64,000 nt of DNA from Photorhabdus sp. CRCIA-P01. GTDB taxonomy: Bacteria; Pseudomonadota; Gammaproteobacteria; Enterobacterales; Enterobacteriaceae. Shown here in pieces: positions 39,765 to 52,509 of this stretch. The translations under genes were made by a program, and so were the position numbers. Each line of letters opens with the position of its first letter. Positions within the stretch are counted from its first letter, which is position 1. Under the pieces are notes generated by a model, which did no database searches, was not told where the DNA came from, and saw only the letters and a program-made list of their open reading frames with translations. The stretch is from assembly GCF_003545805.1 (NCBI RefSeq), contig NZ_NMQR01000004.1:1-64000 (forward strand). The letters are read 5' to 3'.

Positions 39765-40832
39765 TCATTTTTTTGCCGCATCGATTAATGCCGCCGATAC
39801 TCGCTCAGTTGCATCAACAATGGCTGCTGAACGGGCTTTTTCCGCCATTTCCAGCAATTGTGGCCGTTGCCACTGAGTTAATAATTCGATGACTGCATCA
39901 ACCGTAAATTGTGGTTGCTCCAGTATTTTTGCTGCGCCAACTTTTTCTAGAGGTAACGCATTCCAGTATTGCTGACGATCTTTATGCTGAAATGGCACAA
40001 AAATCCCAGGTAATCCCGCCGCTGACACTTCACTAACCGTCAACGCGCCAGAACGACAAATCACCACATCAGCCCAGGCATAAGCTTGTGCCATATCATC
40101 AATAAATTCAGTAATCTTATGTTCGCATTTAACTGAATTGTTATAGGCACTCCGGACACTTTCTTTAACCCCTTTACCTGTCTGATGCCAAACAGTAATT
40201 TTATTACCCATACGGGCTACCACTTCCGGTATTGTCTGGTTAAGAATTCTCGCCCCCTGACTGCCACCAACAACCAAAACCCGAATCGGACCTTCACGCC
40301 CTATCAAACGTTGTTTAGGTATGGGTAGTGCCAACACATCTTCGCGGACAGGGTTGCCAACAACGGGCGCTTTGGGAAATGCGCCGGGAAATGCTTGTAA
40401 AACAGTCGTAGCAATTTTAGCCAGCCACCGGTTTGTCAGCCCGGCAATACCATTCTGTTCATGCAGCACAACCGGAATACCACACATCCACGCAGCAATG
40501 CCGCCGGGACCAGAAACATATCCCCCCATGCCAAGCACGACATCTGGCCGATAGCGACGCATAATCGCCTTTGCCTGACGAATTGCTTTGAATATTCGGG
40601 CCGGGGCAGCTAACAGTGCTTTGATCCCTTTACCTCGCAGACCAGAAATCTGAATAAATTCAATATCAATGCCATGTTTTGGCACTAGATCAGCTTCCAT
40701 ACGATCCGCTGTTCCCAGCCAGAGAACGTCCCAGCCCTGGTCTTTTAAATGATGAGCCACAGCCAGTCCAGGGAAGACATGTCCTCCAGTCCCACCTGCC
40801 ATCACCATCAAACGCCGGGTTTTGCCACTCAT
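39765..40832 (-). CDS. murG: UDP-N-acetylglucosamine transferase MurG
   Basis: This peripheral inner membrane glycosyltransferase converts lipid I to lipid II. It has 355 residues, as in E. coli. The N-terminal glycine loop [14 protein letters not shown] (about 13 to 26), the second loop [23 protein letters not shown], and the nucleotide site [20 protein letters not shown] are present. The start ATG overlaps the ftsW stop (ATGA). Confidence 0.97.
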   Translation of the reverse strand: MSGKTRRLMVMAGGTGGHVFPGLAVAHHLKDQGWDVLWLGTADRMEADLVPKHGIDIEFIQISGLRGKGIKALLAAPARIFKAIRQAKAIMRRYRPDVVLGMGGYVSGPGGIAAWMCGIPVVLHEQNGIAGLTNRWLAKIATTVLQAFPGAFPKAPVVGNPVREDVLALPIPKQRLIGREGPIRVLVVGGSQGARILNQTIPEVVARMGNKITVWHQTGKGVKESVRSAYNNSVKCEHKITEFIDDMAQAYAWADVVICRSGALTVSEVSAAGLPGIFVPFQHKDRQQYWNALPLEKVGAAKILEQPQFTVDAVIELLTQWQRPQLLEMAEKARSAAIVDATERVSAALIDAAKK

Positions 40833-42022
40833 CGGGGGCTCCTTACAAACGCTTGGGCTTTTGCCAAGCGTGTTTCAAAATCAATTCTTAATAGCAATAC
40901 GATAGCTGTCGACATCATCAGCAAACTTGAACCACCGTAACTAATCAAAGGTAAAGTCAAACCTTTAGTTGGTAACATACCTGCGGCGGCCCCAACGTTA
41001 ACCAGAGTCTGGAAACTGAACCAGATACCCACCGAACAAGCCAGAAAACCCGAAAAACGCTGATCCATCTGCAATGCGCGACGACCTATCGTCATTGCGC
41101 GAAAAGCGACGAAGAATATCATTAACAACACAAAAACCACACCTACGTAACCTAATTCTTCCGCCAAAACAGAGAAAATAAAGTCAGTATGTGCTTCCGG
41201 CAGGTATTCCAGTTTCTGGACTGAATTTCCTAGTCCTTGCCCTAAAAATTCCCCACGACCAAAAGCCATCAAAGATTGCGTTAATTGATAACCTTTGCCA
41301 TATGGATCTTCCCAAGGATCCAGAAAGGACGTTACACGGCGTATACGGTAAGGTTCAGCAATGATTAACAAAACCACCGCGAATACCCCTGAACCAATAA
41401 TTGCTAGAAACTGCCATAACTTTGCCCCGGCCAGAAATAACATTGCCAACGTTGTTACAAACAGTACAACCACTGTTCCCAAGTCAGGTTGAGCCAGAAG
41501 TAACACCGCTAACACGACCATCACGCCCATTGGCTTACAGAATCCCCAAAAGTTATTCCGCACTTCTTCTACTTTGCGCACCAAATAACTGGCGAGATAG
41601 CAAAATAGAGAAAGTTTCGATAACTCAGCAGGTTGAATTCTCAAAGGCCCAATGGCAATCCAACGCGATGCACCATTTACTGAATTTCCCACCACCAGGA
41701 CAACCAGCAACAAAATAACGGAAATAAGCAGCATCAGATTGCTATAGCGTTGCCAGAAATCCATCGAGATACGCAATGTGATCAATGACACCCCGAAAGC
41801 CAGCAAGAGATAAATCGCATCACGCTTCGCAAACAGAAATGGATCTTCTGCAAGACGCTGCCCAACCGGCATTGATGCTGATGTCACCATAACAAAGCCG
41901 ATAATTCCCAATCCGAGTGTCAGCCAAACCAGTGTGCGATCATACAACACCATATTGGTAGCATCAGTTTCACGGCCACCAATAACCCAGTCTTTTAATC
42001 TACTGAATCCCGGAATAGACAT
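40829..42022 (-). CDS. ftsW: Septal peptidoglycan polymerase FtsW
   Basis: This SEDS-family glycosyltransferase makes septal glycan together with FtsI. At 397 residues it is 17 shorter than E. coli FtsW (414), the difference being in the cytoplasmic N-terminus; the membrane core is complete with about ten segments. Signatures are [33 protein letters not shown], the extracellular [19 protein letters not shown], and [14 protein letters not shown]. It starts at ATG overlapping the murD stop by one base and ends inside the murG start. Confidence 0.96.
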   Translation of the reverse strand: MSIPGFSRLKDWVIGGRETDATNMVLYDRTLVWLTLGLGIIGFVMVTSASMPVGQRLAEDPFLFAKRDAIYLLLAFGVSLITLRISMDFWQRYSNLMLLISVILLLVVLVVGNSVNGASRWIAIGPLRIQPAELSKLSLFCYLASYLVRKVEEVRNNFWGFCKPMGVMVVLAVLLLAQPDLGTVVVLFVTTLAMLFLAGAKLWQFLAIIGSGVFAVVLLIIAEPYRIRRVTSFLDPWEDPYGKGYQLTQSLMAFGRGEFLGQGLGNSVQKLEYLPEAHTDFIFSVLAEELGYVGVVFVLLMIFFVAFRAMTIGRRALQMDQRFSGFLACSVGIWFSFQTLVNVGAAAGMLPTKGLTLPLISYGGSSLLMMSTAIVLLLRIDFETRLAKAQAFVRSPR

Positions 42023-43332
42023 CAGCCCAACTCCTCTGCCAAACGGGCAAACTCATGACCACGCTGTTCAAAATTACGGAACTGATCAAGGCTTGCACAA
42101 GCAGGAGATAACAGCACCATGTCACCAGCCACCAGCCGCGGTGCGATATCACGTATCGCCTGTTCCATAGTTTCAGTCAATGTCGCTATTTCCGGGCGCA
42201 GTTGCGCCAGTTGTTTTCCATCCCGGCCAAAGCAGTAAAGCCGAACTTTATTCCCACTCAGGAAAGGTTTAAGCGGAGAAAAGTCTGCCGACTTGCCATC
42301 ACCACCTAACAGCAAATAAAGCGTGCCCTCCAGGTTCAGACCATTAAGCGCCGCCACCGTACTGCCAACATTGGTCGCCTTAGAATCGTTAATCCAACGC
42401 ACCCCGTTGTTTAGACGAACAAGCTGGAAACGATGGTCAAGCCCCGGATAAACCGTCAATGTCGCCAAACTGGCCTCACGAGGAATGCCAACCACATCAG
42501 CTAAGGCCAATGCAACCAACCCATTGACGTAGTTATGGCGTCCCGTCAGCTTAATTTCATTTGTCGCCAATAGTGATTGGTTGTGAACTTTCAAAAAGGC
42601 ATTTTCACTATCAAGCCGGTAGTCACCACAATCAACACCAAAGCTGACACAGCGGCTATCCATACCCGTTTCAGGCAGTGTCAAGCGATCTTGAGCATTC
42701 ACAATGCATCTTTTCGCCTGACGATAAATCCTCAGTTTAGCCGCCCGGTACTGAGATACCCCCTGAGGATAACGATCCATATGGTCCTCAGTCACATTAA
42801 GCACAGCGGCGGCTGTTGCATTCAGGCTATATGTGGTTTCCAACTGGAAACTGGAGAGCTCCAAGACATAAAGCCGACAAGATTTCTTCAACAATTCTAA
42901 TGCCGGTAGGCCAATATTACCGCCAACACCCACCTGCCAATTAGCTGCTTTCGCCATTTCACCAACAAGACTGGTAACGGTACTTTTACCATTAGAGCCC
43001 GTAATAGCGACTATCGGGGCTGTTGCTTCACGGCAAAACAACTCGATATCACCAACAATTTCAATACCCACATTAGCCGCCGCCTGCAATTCCGCCGTTG
43101 CCAAGGCAACGCCTGGGCTTACAACAATCAAGTCAGCATCCATCAACCAGCCAGCATTCAGGCTTCCACTGTGACACTCAACCCCATCGGGCAGTTTATC
43201 CTTGCCGGGTGGTGCCGCACGAGTATCCATCACACGAGGGATCACACCTCGTGTCATAAAAAAGTCAACACAGGAGAGACCTGTCAGCCCCAACCCGATA
43301 ATGACGACTTTTTTACCTAAATAATCCGCCAT
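42022..43332 (-). CDS. murD: UDP-MurNAc-L-Ala--D-glutamate ligase
   Basis: MurD adds D-Glu to UDP-MurNAc-L-Ala. From ATG 43332 ([18 protein letters not shown]) it has 436 residues (E. coli 438); a longer frame starts inside mraY and has no support. It shows the P-loop [41 protein letters not shown], and [17 protein letters not shown]. It starts two bases after the mraY stop. Confidence 0.97.
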   Translation of the reverse strand: MADYLGKKVVIIGLGLTGLSCVDFFMTRGVIPRVMDTRAAPPGKDKLPDGVECHSGSLNAGWLMDADLIVVSPGVALATAELQAAANVGIEIVGDIELFCREATAPIVAITGSNGKSTVTSLVGEMAKAANWQVGVGGNIGLPALELLKKSCRLYVLELSSFQLETTYSLNATAAAVLNVTEDHMDRYPQGVSQYRAAKLRIYRQAKRCIVNAQDRLTLPETGMDSRCVSFGVDCGDYRLDSENAFLKVHNQSLLATNEIKLTGRHNYVNGLVALALADVVGIPREASLATLTVYPGLDHRFQLVRLNNGVRWINDSKATNVGSTVAALNGLNLEGTLYLLLGGDGKSADFSPLKPFLSGNKVRLYCFGRDGKQLAQLRPEIATLTETMEQAIRDIAPRLVAGDMVLLSPACASLDQFRNFEQRGHEFARLAEELG

Positions 43333-43334
43333 GA

Positions 43335-44417
43335 TTAACGTACCTTCAATGTTGCCAGGCCAATCAGCACTAGCATCAGAGAAATAATCCAAAAACGCAC
43401 AATAACACGCGGTTCTGGCCAGCCTTTCAATTCATAATGATGGTGAATAGGTGCCATACGGAAAATACGCTGCCCGCGCAGTTTAAAAGAACCCACCTGT
43501 AAAATAACTGACAGGGTTTCCACCACAAATACACCGCCCATAATCACCAGTAGAAACTCTTGGCGTAGCAACACAGCAATCGTCCCCAGTGCACCACCTA
43601 ATGCCAAAGAGCCCACATCACCCATGAAAACCTGAGCCGGGTAAGTGTTGAACCACAAGAAACCTAACCCCGCGCCAACAATCGCAGTACAGACGATAAC
43701 CAGCTCACCAGCATGGCTCAGGTAAGGGATATGCAGATAGTTAGCAAAATTGACATTACCTGTCGCCCATGCCACCAAAGCAAAACCAGCCGCTACAAAA
43801 ACGGTTGGCATAATTGCCAAACCATCCAATCCGTCAGTCAAATTCACTGCATTACTGGTTCCGACAATCACAAAGTAGGTCAACAGAATATAAAGCACAC
43901 CCAGTTGCGGCATCACATCTTTAAAGAATGGCACGACCAATTGTGTTGCCGGAGTATCTTTACCGACACTGTACATGGCGAATGCCACACCCAATGCCAG
44001 GATGGACTGCCAGAAATACTTCCAACGGGCAATCAACCCCTTAGTATCTTTGCGCACAACTTTGCGGTAATCATCCACGAAACCAACAATACCGTAACCA
44101 ATCAGCACAATCAGCACGCACCAAACATAGGGGTTATTCAAGCGTACCCATAACAGTGTAGAAATCGTAATTGAAAGTAAGATCAGCAAACCACCCATCG
44201 TCGGCGTACCACGTTTGCTAAAGTGAGATTCCGGCCCATCGTTGCGAACAACCTGCCCAATTTGTAATTTTTGCAGAAAGGCGATCATACGCGGCCCCAT
44301 CCACAATGCGATAGCCAAAGCAGTCAGCAGGCTGACGATAGCCCTAAACGTCAAGTAAGAAAAGACGTTAAAGCCGGAGTGATATTTGACCAAATATTCG
44401 GCCAGCCAAACTAACAT
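43335..44417 (-). CDS. mraY: Phospho-MurNAc-pentapeptide transferase MraY
   Basis: MraY makes lipid I by transferring phospho-MurNAc-pentapeptide to undecaprenyl phosphate. It has 360 residues, as in E. coli, with about ten membrane segments. Catalytic loops are FVDDYRKV (the Asp pair near 115 to 117), [30 protein letters not shown], and the C-terminal [15 protein letters not shown]. Its start overlaps the murF end by seven bases. Confidence 0.97.
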   Translation of the reverse strand: MLVWLAEYLVKYHSGFNVFSYLTFRAIVSLLTALAIALWMGPRMIAFLQKLQIGQVVRNDGPESHFSKRGTPTMGGLLILLSITISTLLWVRLNNPYVWCVLIVLIGYGIVGFVDDYRKVVRKDTKGLIARWKYFWQSILALGVAFAMYSVGKDTPATQLVVPFFKDVMPQLGVLYILLTYFVIVGTSNAVNLTDGLDGLAIMPTVFVAAGFALVAWATGNVNFANYLHIPYLSHAGELVIVCTAIVGAGLGFLWFNTYPAQVFMGDVGSLALGGALGTIAVLLRQEFLLVIMGGVFVVETLSVILQVGSFKLRGQRIFRMAPIHHHYELKGWPEPRVIVRFWIISLMLVLIGLATLKVR

Positions 44418-45790
44418 GTGAAGCTCTCCTGTAATGCGTGGACGACATCTTCCATTGTGGTATTACGCGAACCTTTAACTAACACTGAAAAGACTTTGTG
44501 TTGTTGTAATAGTGGAACCAATGTTGCGATCAATGCGGCTTTATCCGCAAAATGCTGACCACAACCGCTCGCTTCACTAACATGAATACTTAATTTACCC
44601 ACACTGAACACGCTATCGATACCGTTAAAAGCTGCGGTTTCCCCAATCTGACGATGGTAATCTGCTGACTGCTCACCCAATGCCCCTATATCGCCAACAA
44701 CCAACACTCGGTAACCCGGCATCTGTGATAACACCTCGACCGCGACGGTCATTGAGCCAACATTGGCGTTATACGTGTCATCAAGCAGCAATTTTCCTTC
44801 TGCCAGATTGATTGGAAACAACCGCCCTGGTACCGCTTTCAACTCAGACAAGCCCAGACGAATATCTCGTAGGGTTGCACCAACAGAAATTGCCAACGCA
44901 CTGGCCGCTAACGCATTAGCGACATTGTGTTTCCCAGGCAACGGCAAGTTGATTTCTGTGCTACCAATAGGCGTGTGCAAACAAAAATCCGTAGTCAGTT
45001 GTTTAACCTGAATATCTGTAGCGTAAAAATCAGCACCTGATGCTTGTTGCATGGAAAAACACTGTACTGTGTTATCGCCAATAACCTGCCGCCAGTGAGC
45101 CCAATCATTGCTTTCCATATTGATAATGGCCGTCCCTCTTTCTGGAAGACCGGTAAAAATCTCGCCTTTAGCTTTTGCAATACTCGCGAGAGAACCAAAA
45201 TCCGCTAAGTGCGCAGCAAACAGGTTATTGACTAATGCTGTTTCTGGCTGGGTCATTTCTACGGTATAGGCAATTTCACCAATATGGCTGGCACCTAGTT
45301 CAACCACAGCAAACTCATGTTGTTCTGTTAGTCTGAATAATGTCAGCGGCACACCGATATCATTATTCAGGTTACCCGCGGTATAGAGCGTGTTACCACA
45401 TTGGCGCAAAATCGCCGCGGTCATCTCTTTTACCGATGTTTTGCCGGACGAACCCGTCAACGCAACAACACGAGCATTACTTTGCTGGCGGACCCAACTC
45501 GCTAATTTACCCATTGCTAAACGAGTATCTTTAACCACGACCTGTGGAAAATTAACGTCCAATACGCGGCTGACAAGCAAAGCACCGGCACCCGCGTTTA
45601 CTGCGTCAGCAAAAAAATCATGAGCATCAAAGCGCTCGCCTTTCAAGGCAATAAACAGATTGCCATTGCCAACCTGACGGCTGTCAGTAGTCACATCACT
45701 GATACAAATATCTGCCGCCTGCTGTTCAGTCACCTGATTCAATACGCCGTCCGTTACTTGTGCCAGTTGTTGCAAATTGAGGGAAATCAT
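44411..45790 (-). CDS. murF: UDP-MurNAc-tripeptide--D-Ala-D-Ala ligase
   Basis: MurF adds D-Ala-D-Ala (made by DdlB) to complete the pentapeptide precursor. At 459 residues (E. coli 452) it has the N-terminal substrate domain ([20 protein letters not shown]), the P-loop [39 protein letters not shown], and [18 protein letters not shown]. The ATG overlaps the murE stop (ATGA). Confidence 0.97.
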   Translation of the reverse strand: MISLNLQQLAQVTDGVLNQVTEQQAADICISDVTTDSRQVGNGNLFIALKGERFDAHDFFADAVNAGAGALLVSRVLDVNFPQVVVKDTRLAMGKLASWVRQQSNARVVALTGSSGKTSVKEMTAAILRQCGNTLYTAGNLNNDIGVPLTLFRLTEQHEFAVVELGASHIGEIAYTVEMTQPETALVNNLFAAHLADFGSLASIAKAKGEIFTGLPERGTAIINMESNDWAHWRQVIGDNTVQCFSMQQASGADFYATDIQVKQLTTDFCLHTPIGSTEINLPLPGKHNVANALAASALAISVGATLRDIRLGLSELKAVPGRLFPINLAEGKLLLDDTYNANVGSMTVAVEVLSQMPGYRVLVVGDIGALGEQSADYHRQIGETAAFNGIDSVFSVGKLSIHVSEASGCGQHFADKAALIATLVPLLQQHKVFSVLVKGSRNTTMEDVVHALQESFTC

Positions 45791-47274
45791 GCAATTACCC
45801 CCAGTAACCGAGCAACAGTCAACCGGTCTGAGTAATCCAGGCGACGATGGCCTACCAATTGATAATCTTCATGGCCTTTACCTGCTATTAATACAACATC
45901 ATCTACTTTTGCCTGCATAATAGCGCTGGTTACCGCTTCAACACGGCCATGAATCACTATCGCACTCCCCGGATCAAGAAAACCCATCAGAATATCAGCA
46001 GCAATTGCCTGTGGTTCTTCATTGCGCGGATTATCATCAGTAACAATCACATAATCGGCCCACTGCTCTGCAATACCTCCCATCAATGGACGTTTACCTT
46101 TATCACGATCACCACCACAACCAAAAACACACCAGAGCTTACCTCGACAATGCAAACGTGCAGCCACCAAAGCTTTCTCCAGTGCATCAGGTGTGTGAGC
46201 ATAATCAACAACGACAGCTGGTTTGCCCGGTGCAGTGAATACTTCCATTCGCCCACAGACAGGTTCTAGGCAGGAAGCTGTTTCAAGCAGTTTTTCCAGC
46301 GAATAACCCAGAGCTAATAGGGTGGAAAGTGCCAGCAATAGGTTGCTGACATTAAATGCCCCCATCAGGGCACTATCAATCGTACCGCCACCCCAACTGG
46401 ACTCGAAGGTAATAGAGACACCTTTATCGTGATATTTTATTTCACGCGCCGCCAACCAACGCCCCTGCCAGTTTTCTGGCAGACGGTTTTCCATTGTTAC
46501 AGCAACCGCTTGCGGTAAACGAGATAACCATTTCAATCCAATCTCATCATCAACATTAATGATTTGTTGTTTCACATTATGAGTGGAGAATAGCAGCCAT
46601 TTAGCTGCTTCGTAGTGTTCCATATCACCGTGATAATCAAGATGATCACGGCTCAAATTGGTAAACACTGCCGCCTCAAACGGCAACGCAGCTACACGCC
46701 CTTGAACCAGTCCATGAGAAGAGACTTCCATTGCTGCAAAAGTCGCCCCTTGCCGAACAAGTTGTTGCAAATCCAGTTGGATATCAACAGCAGAGCCAGT
46801 GGTATTTTCACTTGGCGTCACACGCCCCAGTAAACCATTACCGACAGTTCCCATCACGGCACTGGTTTCCCCCAATCCGTGACTCCACTGAGCAAGTAAT
46901 TGAGTAGTGGTTGTTTTACCATTGGTTCCGGTTACACCAATCAAGTGCAATTTATCACCAGGGTGACAGTAAAACCCACCAGCTAACTGTGACAACTTAT
47001 TATACAAATCGTTCATATAAACAACCGGAACACCATGCATAATCTGTATAGTTCCGTTATCAACCTCGCCCTGGGCTTCTGCAATAACCGCCGCAACCCC
47101 TTGTGCGATGGCCTGAGGAATGTAGTGTCGACCATCTGCTTGATGCCCTTTAACGGCAACAAACAGATCTCCGGCAGCCGATTTACGGCTATCCAATGTC
47201 ATTTCGCGTAATGCACACTCTGGGGCATCAATACCCAATGGCGCAAGTAAACCGCGTAGATTACGATCTGCCAC
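45787..47274 (-). CDS. murE: UDP-MurNAc-dipeptide--meso-diaminopimelate ligase
   Basis: MurE adds meso-diaminopimelate to the stem peptide. It has 495 residues, as in E. coli. Motifs are the P-loop [18 protein letters not shown], the carbamylated-lysine region, [15 protein letters not shown], and DNPRNEEP, the signature that selects diaminopimelate over lysine. Its start lies 14 bases inside the end of ftsI, showing tight coupling. Confidence 0.97.
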   Translation of the reverse strand: MADRNLRGLLAPLGIDAPECALREMTLDSRKSAAGDLFVAVKGHQADGRHYIPQAIAQGVAAVIAEAQGEVDNGTIQIMHGVPVVYMNDLYNKLSQLAGGFYCHPGDKLHLIGVTGTNGKTTTTQLLAQWSHGLGETSAVMGTVGNGLLGRVTPSENTTGSAVDIQLDLQQLVRQGATFAAMEVSSHGLVQGRVAALPFEAAVFTNLSRDHLDYHGDMEHYEAAKWLLFSTHNVKQQIINVDDEIGLKWLSRLPQAVAVTMENRLPENWQGRWLAAREIKYHDKGVSITFESSWGGGTIDSALMGAFNVSNLLLALSTLLALGYSLEKLLETASCLEPVCGRMEVFTAPGKPAVVVDYAHTPDALEKALVAARLHCRGKLWCVFGCGGDRDKGKRPLMGGIAEQWADYVIVTDDNPRNEEPQAIAADILMGFLDPGSAIVIHGRVEAVTSAIMQAKVDDVVLIAGKGHEDYQLVGHRRLDYSDRLTVARLLGVIA

Positions 47275-49027
47275 CTGTATCCTCTTTCTTATTAATCACA
47301 AATTCATTTTTATCATCTGCCGCCAAAGCATCCGGCTCCACATTCATGATGCGCAGAACACCGCCCATAATGGCACCAAATATCGGCGCAGAAACCGCAC
47401 CACCGTAATACTTACCTGTCTGTGGATCGTTAATGATCACAACCAGTGCAAATCTTGGGTTACTTGCCGGAGCGATACCTGCGGCATAAGAGATATATCG
47501 ATTAACATATTTGCCATCCGGCCCGACTTTCTTCGCAGTACCGGTTTTGATTGCAATCCGATAACCTTTTATCGCGGCCCGTACTCCACCGCCGCCAGGC
47601 AAAGCCACACTTTCCATCATATGAACCACCGTTCGCATGATTGGCTCGGGAAATACTCTTGTGCCAGGCACAGGTGGATCAACTTTAGTAATTGACAGAG
47701 GACGATAAATACCCAAACTACCAATCGTTGCATAGACCCGCGCTAGCTGTAACGGCGTTACCATCAGCCCATAACCATAAGAAAAGGTAGCCCTATCAAG
47801 ATCTGACCACCGCTGTTTTCTTATTGGATATAAGCCACTACTTTCTCCGACCAACCCCAGATTGGTCGCTTTTCCTAGTCCAAAGCGTGAATAAACATCC
47901 ACTAATTCTGTCGCGGGCATCGCTAACGCTAGCCTGGAAACACCGACGTTACTCGATTTTTGTAAAATACCGGTGATGGATAATTCTGGATAACGGGATA
48001 CATCTTTAATTTCCTTACCGCTTACCCTATAAGGTATTGTGTTAATAACAGTATTTTCTTTGATGATACCTTCATTAAGCGCAGCCATGACCACCATCGG
48101 CTTAACAGTGGAACCTGGCTCGAAAATATCAGTGATAGCACGGTTACGCATCACTTCTTTTGGCGTATTGATACGATTATTTGGGTTATAAGATGGGCTA
48201 TTTGCCATTGCCAACACTTCTCCGGTATTAACATCCACCAATACCGCTGTACCGGATTCCGCTTTGTTAAAGGCCACCGCGTTGGTCAATTCGCGGTAAA
48301 CCAGCGCCTGCAAACGTTCATCAATGCTCAAAACCAGATTGTGGGCCGCCAGACTATCAACAGATGAAATATCTTCGATGACACGCCCAAAGCGGTCTTT
48401 ACGTACAGTCCGCTCACCTGGTTGACCCGTCAGCCAACGATCAAAACTTTTTTCTACGCCTTCAATACCCTGACCATCAACGTTGGTCACGCCAATAATA
48501 TGTGCAGTTACCTGTCCTGACGGGTAATAACGCCGAGATTCTTGACGCAGATAAATTCCCGGCAATTTCAATTTATGAATGTAATCGCCAACCGATGGGT
48601 TAACCTGACGTGCTAAATAAACAAAACGACCTTTCGGATTAGCACTAATTTTGTCGGTAAGTTGCTCAACAGGCAAATTAATGGCCTCAGATAAAGCTTT
48701 CCAGCGGGTATCATCTGTAATCCCTCCTTTTTCAAACACCTCTTTCGGATCTGCCCAAACAGCGTTGACTGGAACGCTGACAGCCAAAGGCCGCCCCATA
48801 CGGTCACTAATCATACCGCGAGCTGTAGGGATTGATTGCACGCGCAGGGAACGTAAATCACCTTCTTTAACCAGTTGATCCGGATTAATGACTTGCAAAT
48901 AAGTCACTCTCAGCAATAAGCCAATTAAAGCCACGGCAATCCCCCCGCACAACAAAGCAAAACGCCAGCTAACAAAACTGGCTTTATCTTCTTGCCTTTT
49001 TAACTTCACGGGGCGTGTTGCTTTCAT
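47261..49027 (-). CDS. ftsI: Septal transpeptidase FtsI (PBP3)
   Basis: FtsI is the essential penicillin-binding protein of septal cross-linking. It has 588 residues, as in E. coli. A short cytoplasmic start and membrane anchor ([20 protein letters not shown], about 27 to 46) precede the pedestal domain. The transpeptidase domain has [10 protein letters not shown] (catalytic Ser near 307), KSSNVG and KTGTAKKVG. The C-terminal processing region is present. It starts 28 bases after ftsL. Confidence 0.97.
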   Translation of the reverse strand: MKATRPVKLKRQEDKASFVSWRFALLCGGIAVALIGLLLRVTYLQVINPDQLVKEGDLRSLRVQSIPTARGMISDRMGRPLAVSVPVNAVWADPKEVFEKGGITDDTRWKALSEAINLPVEQLTDKISANPKGRFVYLARQVNPSVGDYIHKLKLPGIYLRQESRRYYPSGQVTAHIIGVTNVDGQGIEGVEKSFDRWLTGQPGERTVRKDRFGRVIEDISSVDSLAAHNLVLSIDERLQALVYRELTNAVAFNKAESGTAVLVDVNTGEVLAMANSPSYNPNNRINTPKEVMRNRAITDIFEPGSTVKPMVVMAALNEGIIKENTVINTIPYRVSGKEIKDVSRYPELSITGILQKSSNVGVSRLALAMPATELVDVYSRFGLGKATNLGLVGESSGLYPIRKQRWSDLDRATFSYGYGLMVTPLQLARVYATIGSLGIYRPLSITKVDPPVPGTRVFPEPIMRTVVHMMESVALPGGGGVRAAIKGYRIAIKTGTAKKVGPDGKYVNRYISYAAGIAPASNPRFALVVIINDPQTGKYYGGAVSAPIFGAIMGGVLRIMNVEPDALAADDKNEFVINKKEDTGGRS

Positions 49028-49055
49028 CGCTTACCTTTTTAATAATTAAATTAAC

Positions 49056-49373
49056 TCACTGTGAAACAACAATATTTTCCTGAGCAGGGTTAACATGCTG
49101 CATATGCATTTTTTCAACGGCTATCCGCTCAACCCGGCTGTGATCACCCAAGGCATTTTCTTCGAGGATCAAATTGCGCCACTCGATATCTAGTGCATCA
49201 CGTTCCACCACCAGATGCTCTCTTTCAGCCGTCAACAAGCGGGTTTCATGTGCAGTGGTTACAACAACCATGGCCGAAACCAGTACAGCGACTAGAAGAA
49301 TTAACGGTATTTTGGCATTCTTGAACAAATCGCTGCCGATAATACCGGTTAATCCGTGACGTTCACCTGCCAT
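49056..49373 (-). CDS. ftsL: Cell division protein FtsL
   Basis: This small bitopic division protein forms a complex with FtsQ and FtsB and activates FtsWI. At 105 residues it is shorter than E. coli FtsL (121) at the cytoplasmic N-terminus. The membrane segment ([20 protein letters not shown], about 22 to 42) is followed by a periplasmic coiled coil, and the block [19 protein letters not shown] is nearly identical to E. coli. The ATG overlaps the rsmH stop by one base (TAATG). Confidence 0.95.
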   Translation of the reverse strand: MAGERHGLTGIIGSDLFKNAKIPLILLVAVLVSAMVVVTTAHETRLLTAEREHLVVERDALDIEWRNLILEENALGDHSRVERIAVEKMHMQHVNPAQENIVVSQ

Positions 49374-50317
49374 TATTCACTAACTTTTTCAGCAAAACGC
49401 AAAACAGAACTACGAGCCCGTGGGTTATCCGCCACTTCTTCCTCTGAAGGTTTCATCTTGCCAATCGATTTCAAGCTACGCCCACCTCGTGCTTTCAGTT
49501 GCTCTTCTGTTAGTGGCAATCCTGCCGGTACTTGTGGCCCTCGACTATTCTGACGAATAAACCGTTTAACAATACGATCTTCCAGCGAATGGAAACTAAT
49601 CACTGAAAGTCTCCCCTGCGGTGCAAGCACTTGCAACGCGCCATCCAGCGCCTGCTCAATCTCTTCCAACTCACTGTTGATATAAATCCTAATAGCCTGG
49701 AAGCTCCTGGTTGCTGGATGCTTGTGTTTTTCTTTTACCGGGCTGGCCTGAGCAATCAAATCGGCTAGCGCTTTTGTGCGGGTAATTGGCTCTTCCTGAT
49801 TGCGTGCCACAATTGCTCTGGCAATGCGTTTGGCGAAACGCTCTTCACCAAATGTTTTCAATACCCAGGCAATATCATCTGCTGTTGCGTTCATCAGCCA
49901 TTCTGCTGCTGACTGTCCGCGAGTCGGGTCCATCCGCATATCTAGCGGCCCATCACGCATAAAAGAAAAACCGCGTTCCGGATCATCCAACTGAGGCGAA
50001 GAAACACCTAAATCCAGTAATACACCATCAATTTTGCCGATTAGCCCAGCTTTTTCTGCATAGTGAGCCAATTTAGAAAATGGCCCATGTACTATTGAAA
50101 AACGGGGATCCGTGATCGCTTTAGCCACTTCAATCGCCTGAGGATCGCGATCAATGGCAATTAAACGACCTACCGTCCCCAATTGCGACAAAATCAGACG
50201 TGAATGCCCACCACGGCCAAATGTGCCATCAATATAGATTCCATTTTCACGAATATTCAGTCCGTTGACTGCTTCATCCAACAATACGCTGGTATGTTTA
50301 AAATGACTATTTGCCAT
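49373..50317 (-). CDS. rsmH: 16S rRNA (cytosine-1402-N4)-methyltransferase
   Basis: RsmH (MraW) methylates N4 of C1402 in 16S rRNA, near the ribosomal P site. At 314 residues (E. coli 313) it carries the S-adenosylmethionine motif [36 protein letters not shown], and the conserved C-terminal [15 protein letters not shown]. It starts at ATG two bases after the mraZ stop. Confidence 0.97.
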   Translation of the reverse strand: MANSHFKHTSVLLDEAVNGLNIRENGIYIDGTFGRGGHSRLILSQLGTVGRLIAIDRDPQAIEVAKAITDPRFSIVHGPFSKLAHYAEKAGLIGKIDGVLLDLGVSSPQLDDPERGFSFMRDGPLDMRMDPTRGQSAAEWLMNATADDIAWVLKTFGEERFAKRIARAIVARNQEEPITRTKALADLIAQASPVKEKHKHPATRSFQAIRIYINSELEEIEQALDGALQVLAPQGRLSVISFHSLEDRIVKRFIRQNSRGPQVPAGLPLTEEQLKARGGRSLKSIGKMKPSEEEVADNPRARSSVLRFAEKVSE

Positions 50318-50319
50318 AT

Positions 50320-50778
50320 TTATAGAGATAATTCCTGTAGCCGTACTGATAAAGGTTCCTGTGTGGATTGCTCAGCCGCAATATCATCTTTAACCTGTTG
50401 ATACCAAGTCTGTTCATCCCACAGTTCAAATTTGTTGAACTGACCAACCAGCATAACCTCTTTGACTAGCCCTGCATGCTGACGCAATGTATTAGCTAAT
50501 AAGAGACGTCCTGCACTATCCATCTGGCATTCACTGGCATGACCTAAAAGCAAACGTTGCACCCGACGCTCCGCCGGATTCATGCTGGATAAGCGAGAAA
50601 GTTTTTCTTCAATAATTTCCCATTCAGATAATGTATAAAGCAACAAGCACGGTTGATGAAGGTCAATGGTACAAACCATTTGCCCTTGTGATTCCTCATT
50701 TAGCATAGCCCGGTATCGGGTAGGTACGGTGAGCCGCCCCTTGCTATCGAGATTAATCTGCGTTGCTCCACGAAACAT
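50320..50778 (-). CDS. mraZ: Transcriptional regulator MraZ
   Basis: MraZ represses its own operon. It has 152 residues, as in E. coli, from ATG 50778 ([16 protein letters not shown]); a longer frame adds eight unsupported residues. It consists of two AbrB-like half-domains, marked [13 protein letters not shown] and [13 protein letters not shown], which form the ring-shaped DNA-binding oligomer. It is the first gene of the division cluster, with its operator and promoter just upstream. Confidence 0.96.
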   Translation of the reverse strand: MFRGATQINLDSKGRLTVPTRYRAMLNEESQGQMVCTIDLHQPCLLLYTLSEWEIIEEKLSRLSSMNPAERRVQRLLLGHASECQMDSAGRLLLANTLRQHAGLVKEVMLVGQFNKFELWDEQTWYQQVKDDIAAEQSTQEPLSVRLQELSL

Positions 50779-50807
50779 CCTCAGGCCACCCCTGGTGATC
50801 AAAAATT

Positions 50808-50832
50808 ACCACTTTATCCCACTAATCCCCAC
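50808..50832 (-). promoter_or_regulatory. MraZ operator (direct repeats)
   Basis: On the minus strand GTGGG, GTGGG and GTGGT occur with exactly ten-base periodicity (50828..50832, 50818..50822, 50808..50812). This is the known MraZ binding pattern of TGGG repeats spaced by five bases. It lies between the promoter and the mraZ start. Confidence 0.85.
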
Positions 50833-50839
50833 AATAAGG

Positions 50840-50869
50840 AGTTTACGGATGGGACGAAAACCTTGTCAA
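50840..50869 (-). promoter_or_regulatory. mra promoter
   Basis: On the minus strand TTGACA (50864..50869) is followed after 18 bases by TAAACT (50840..50845), a strong sigma-70 match. The MraZ operator begins eight bases downstream. It drives the whole mraZ-to-ftsZ cluster. Confidence 0.8.
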
Positions 50870-51403
50870 GCCAGAGCCGATGCGCTTTAGCTATATTTGA
50901 CGGCAGGATTTTAGCTGTTGGGAGGCATAATGATTAAATTTAGCAATATCAAAAATAATTAACACCATGATAATTCTGAATAATTTAACAAGCACAGGGA
51001 GAATAAATGTTTACGGCAAAATAATGAAAAAATAGTTGTGTGATTAATTTATTTACATAATTTACATTTCATTACTATTTAACCATTATATAGCAATATT
51101 TATCATTTCATTTGATGCATTCAACATTAAAACTAAGCTAGCAACAAAAAAACCTCAAGATAAATATTATTAAAATCAATTTAATATATAAAAAACAGTA
51201 AAATACAAAAGTAAATAGACAAATCTCAAACTCAAATAAACGCTGTTCCATGCTCTTCTTTCTACTGAATAATTTATGTATGAATGAAATTGCTATTTGA
51301 TCGCACTGGGCAAGGGTTTACGGTGGTTTTTGCTAAAACACGCAACGTAAGAGCTGCTTTAAAGTTGCCCTTACACACTTCTTTTAAGACAAATCCGACA
51401 ACC
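50870..51403. other. AT-rich gap between mraZ promoter and cra terminator
   Basis: This stretch of about 530 bases has no gene that I can support. Short plus-strand frames (for example 51284..51475) lack a ribosome site and family signal. The middle part (50940..51240) is very AT-rich with homopolymer runs. Confidence 0.5.
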
Positions 51404-51437
51404 AAAACCCCTCATCAGAAAATTAATGAGGGGTTTT
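51404..51437. terminator. cra terminator (symmetrical)
   Basis: A 12-bp perfect stem (51404..51415 with 51426..51437) and 10-base loop carry A and T runs on both flanks, so it can work on either strand. It lies three bases beyond the cra stop codon on the minus strand. Confidence 0.85.
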
Positions 51438-51439
51438 TA

Positions 51440-52447
51440 TCATATTTTTCGGCTCAAGCTTCCTCGCCGACATAAGTCACGATGTATCCGTGTGATACCT
51501 GGCCCTGGCTTCTGCTTTTCATCTAGACTTGCTAACACCAGTTCCAATACCCGTTCAGCAATTTCCCGATGACGCTGCGCTACAGAAAGCACTGGACATT
51601 CAAGGAAATCCAATAATTCATGATCACCAAAAGTTGCAATAACCAATTTATTTGGTAAACGGCCGCTGTGTTTTAGCGTAACATCCATGACTCCCTGTAA
51701 CAGGGCAAAAGAGGTGGTGAACAACGCTTGTGGCATTGGATGAATTTCTAACCATTTAGTGAACACTTCAGCAGCCGCATCACGCTCATAACTGTTTGAG
51801 TAAAGATACATCACTTTACGAGGGTCATCTTTCCATGCTTCACGGAACCCCTGTTCACGCAGAAAACTGACTGATAATTCAGGTAATGCACCGAGATAAA
51901 GCACAGATTCAGCCGGGAATTGACGAAATTCTTGTGCCAACATCTTTGCATCTTCAAAATCATCACCCACGACGCTGATAAAGTGTTCATTTTCGAGTGC
52001 CCGATCGAGAGCAATAATAGGCAAAGAACGATTTGCCCAGCGTTGATAAAAAGGATGCTCCGGCGGTAATGCGGTAGAAACAATCATTGCATCCACCTGA
52101 CGTTGCAACAGATGTTCAACACAGCGTATTTCATTATCAGGTTGGTCTTCCGAGCAAGCTATCAATAACTGATAGCCACGCTGACGAGCCTGACGTTCCA
52201 AATAATTAGCAATACGGGTATAGCTGGTATTTTCTAAATCTGGGATAACCAAGCCAATAGAACGGGTACGTCCTGCACGGAGACCGGCTGCCACAGCATT
52301 AGGATGGTAATTATGCTCTCTGACTACCGCCATCACTTTTTCTACCGTTTTATCACTGACACGGTATTGCTTGGCTTTACCATTAATTACATAACTGGCC
52401 GTTGTGCGTGAAACACCTGCAAGGCGGGCGATTTCATCCAGTTTCAC
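51440..52447 (-). CDS. cra: Catabolite repressor/activator Cra (FruR)
   Basis: Cra is a LacI-family regulator that controls glycolytic and gluconeogenic genes in response to fructose phosphates. At 335 residues (E. coli 334) it starts [20 protein letters not shown], the LacI-type helix-turn-helix, with the hinge helix [20 protein letters not shown] and a periplasmic-binding-protein-like sensor domain ([18 protein letters not shown] onward). It lies downstream of ilvH on the same strand with an ERIC between them, as part of the conserved leuO-ilvIH-cra-mraZ order. Confidence 0.97.
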   Translation of the reverse strand: MKLDEIARLAGVSRTTASYVINGKAKQYRVSDKTVEKVMAVVREHNYHPNAVAAGLRAGRTRSIGLVIPDLENTSYTRIANYLERQARQRGYQLLIACSEDQPDNEIRCVEHLLQRQVDAMIVSTALPPEHPFYQRWANRSLPIIALDRALENEHFISVVGDDFEDAKMLAQEFRQFPAESVLYLGALPELSVSFLREQGFREAWKDDPRKVMYLYSNSYERDAAAEVFTKWLEIHPMPQALFTTSFALLQGVMDVTLKHSGRLPNKLVIATFGDHELLDFLECPVLSVAQRHREIAERVLELVLASLDEKQKPGPGITRIHRDLCRRGSLSRKI

Positions 52448-52509
52448 ATTAACTCCTTATAGACCCCGAAAAGGCCCTACTTTATCGCAGAGCCTGATAA
52501 ATGTATGCA

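Noticed and set aside
39710-39781. Longer murC start
   Set aside because: It begins inside murG; the GTG at 39709 gives exactly the E. coli length and N-terminus.
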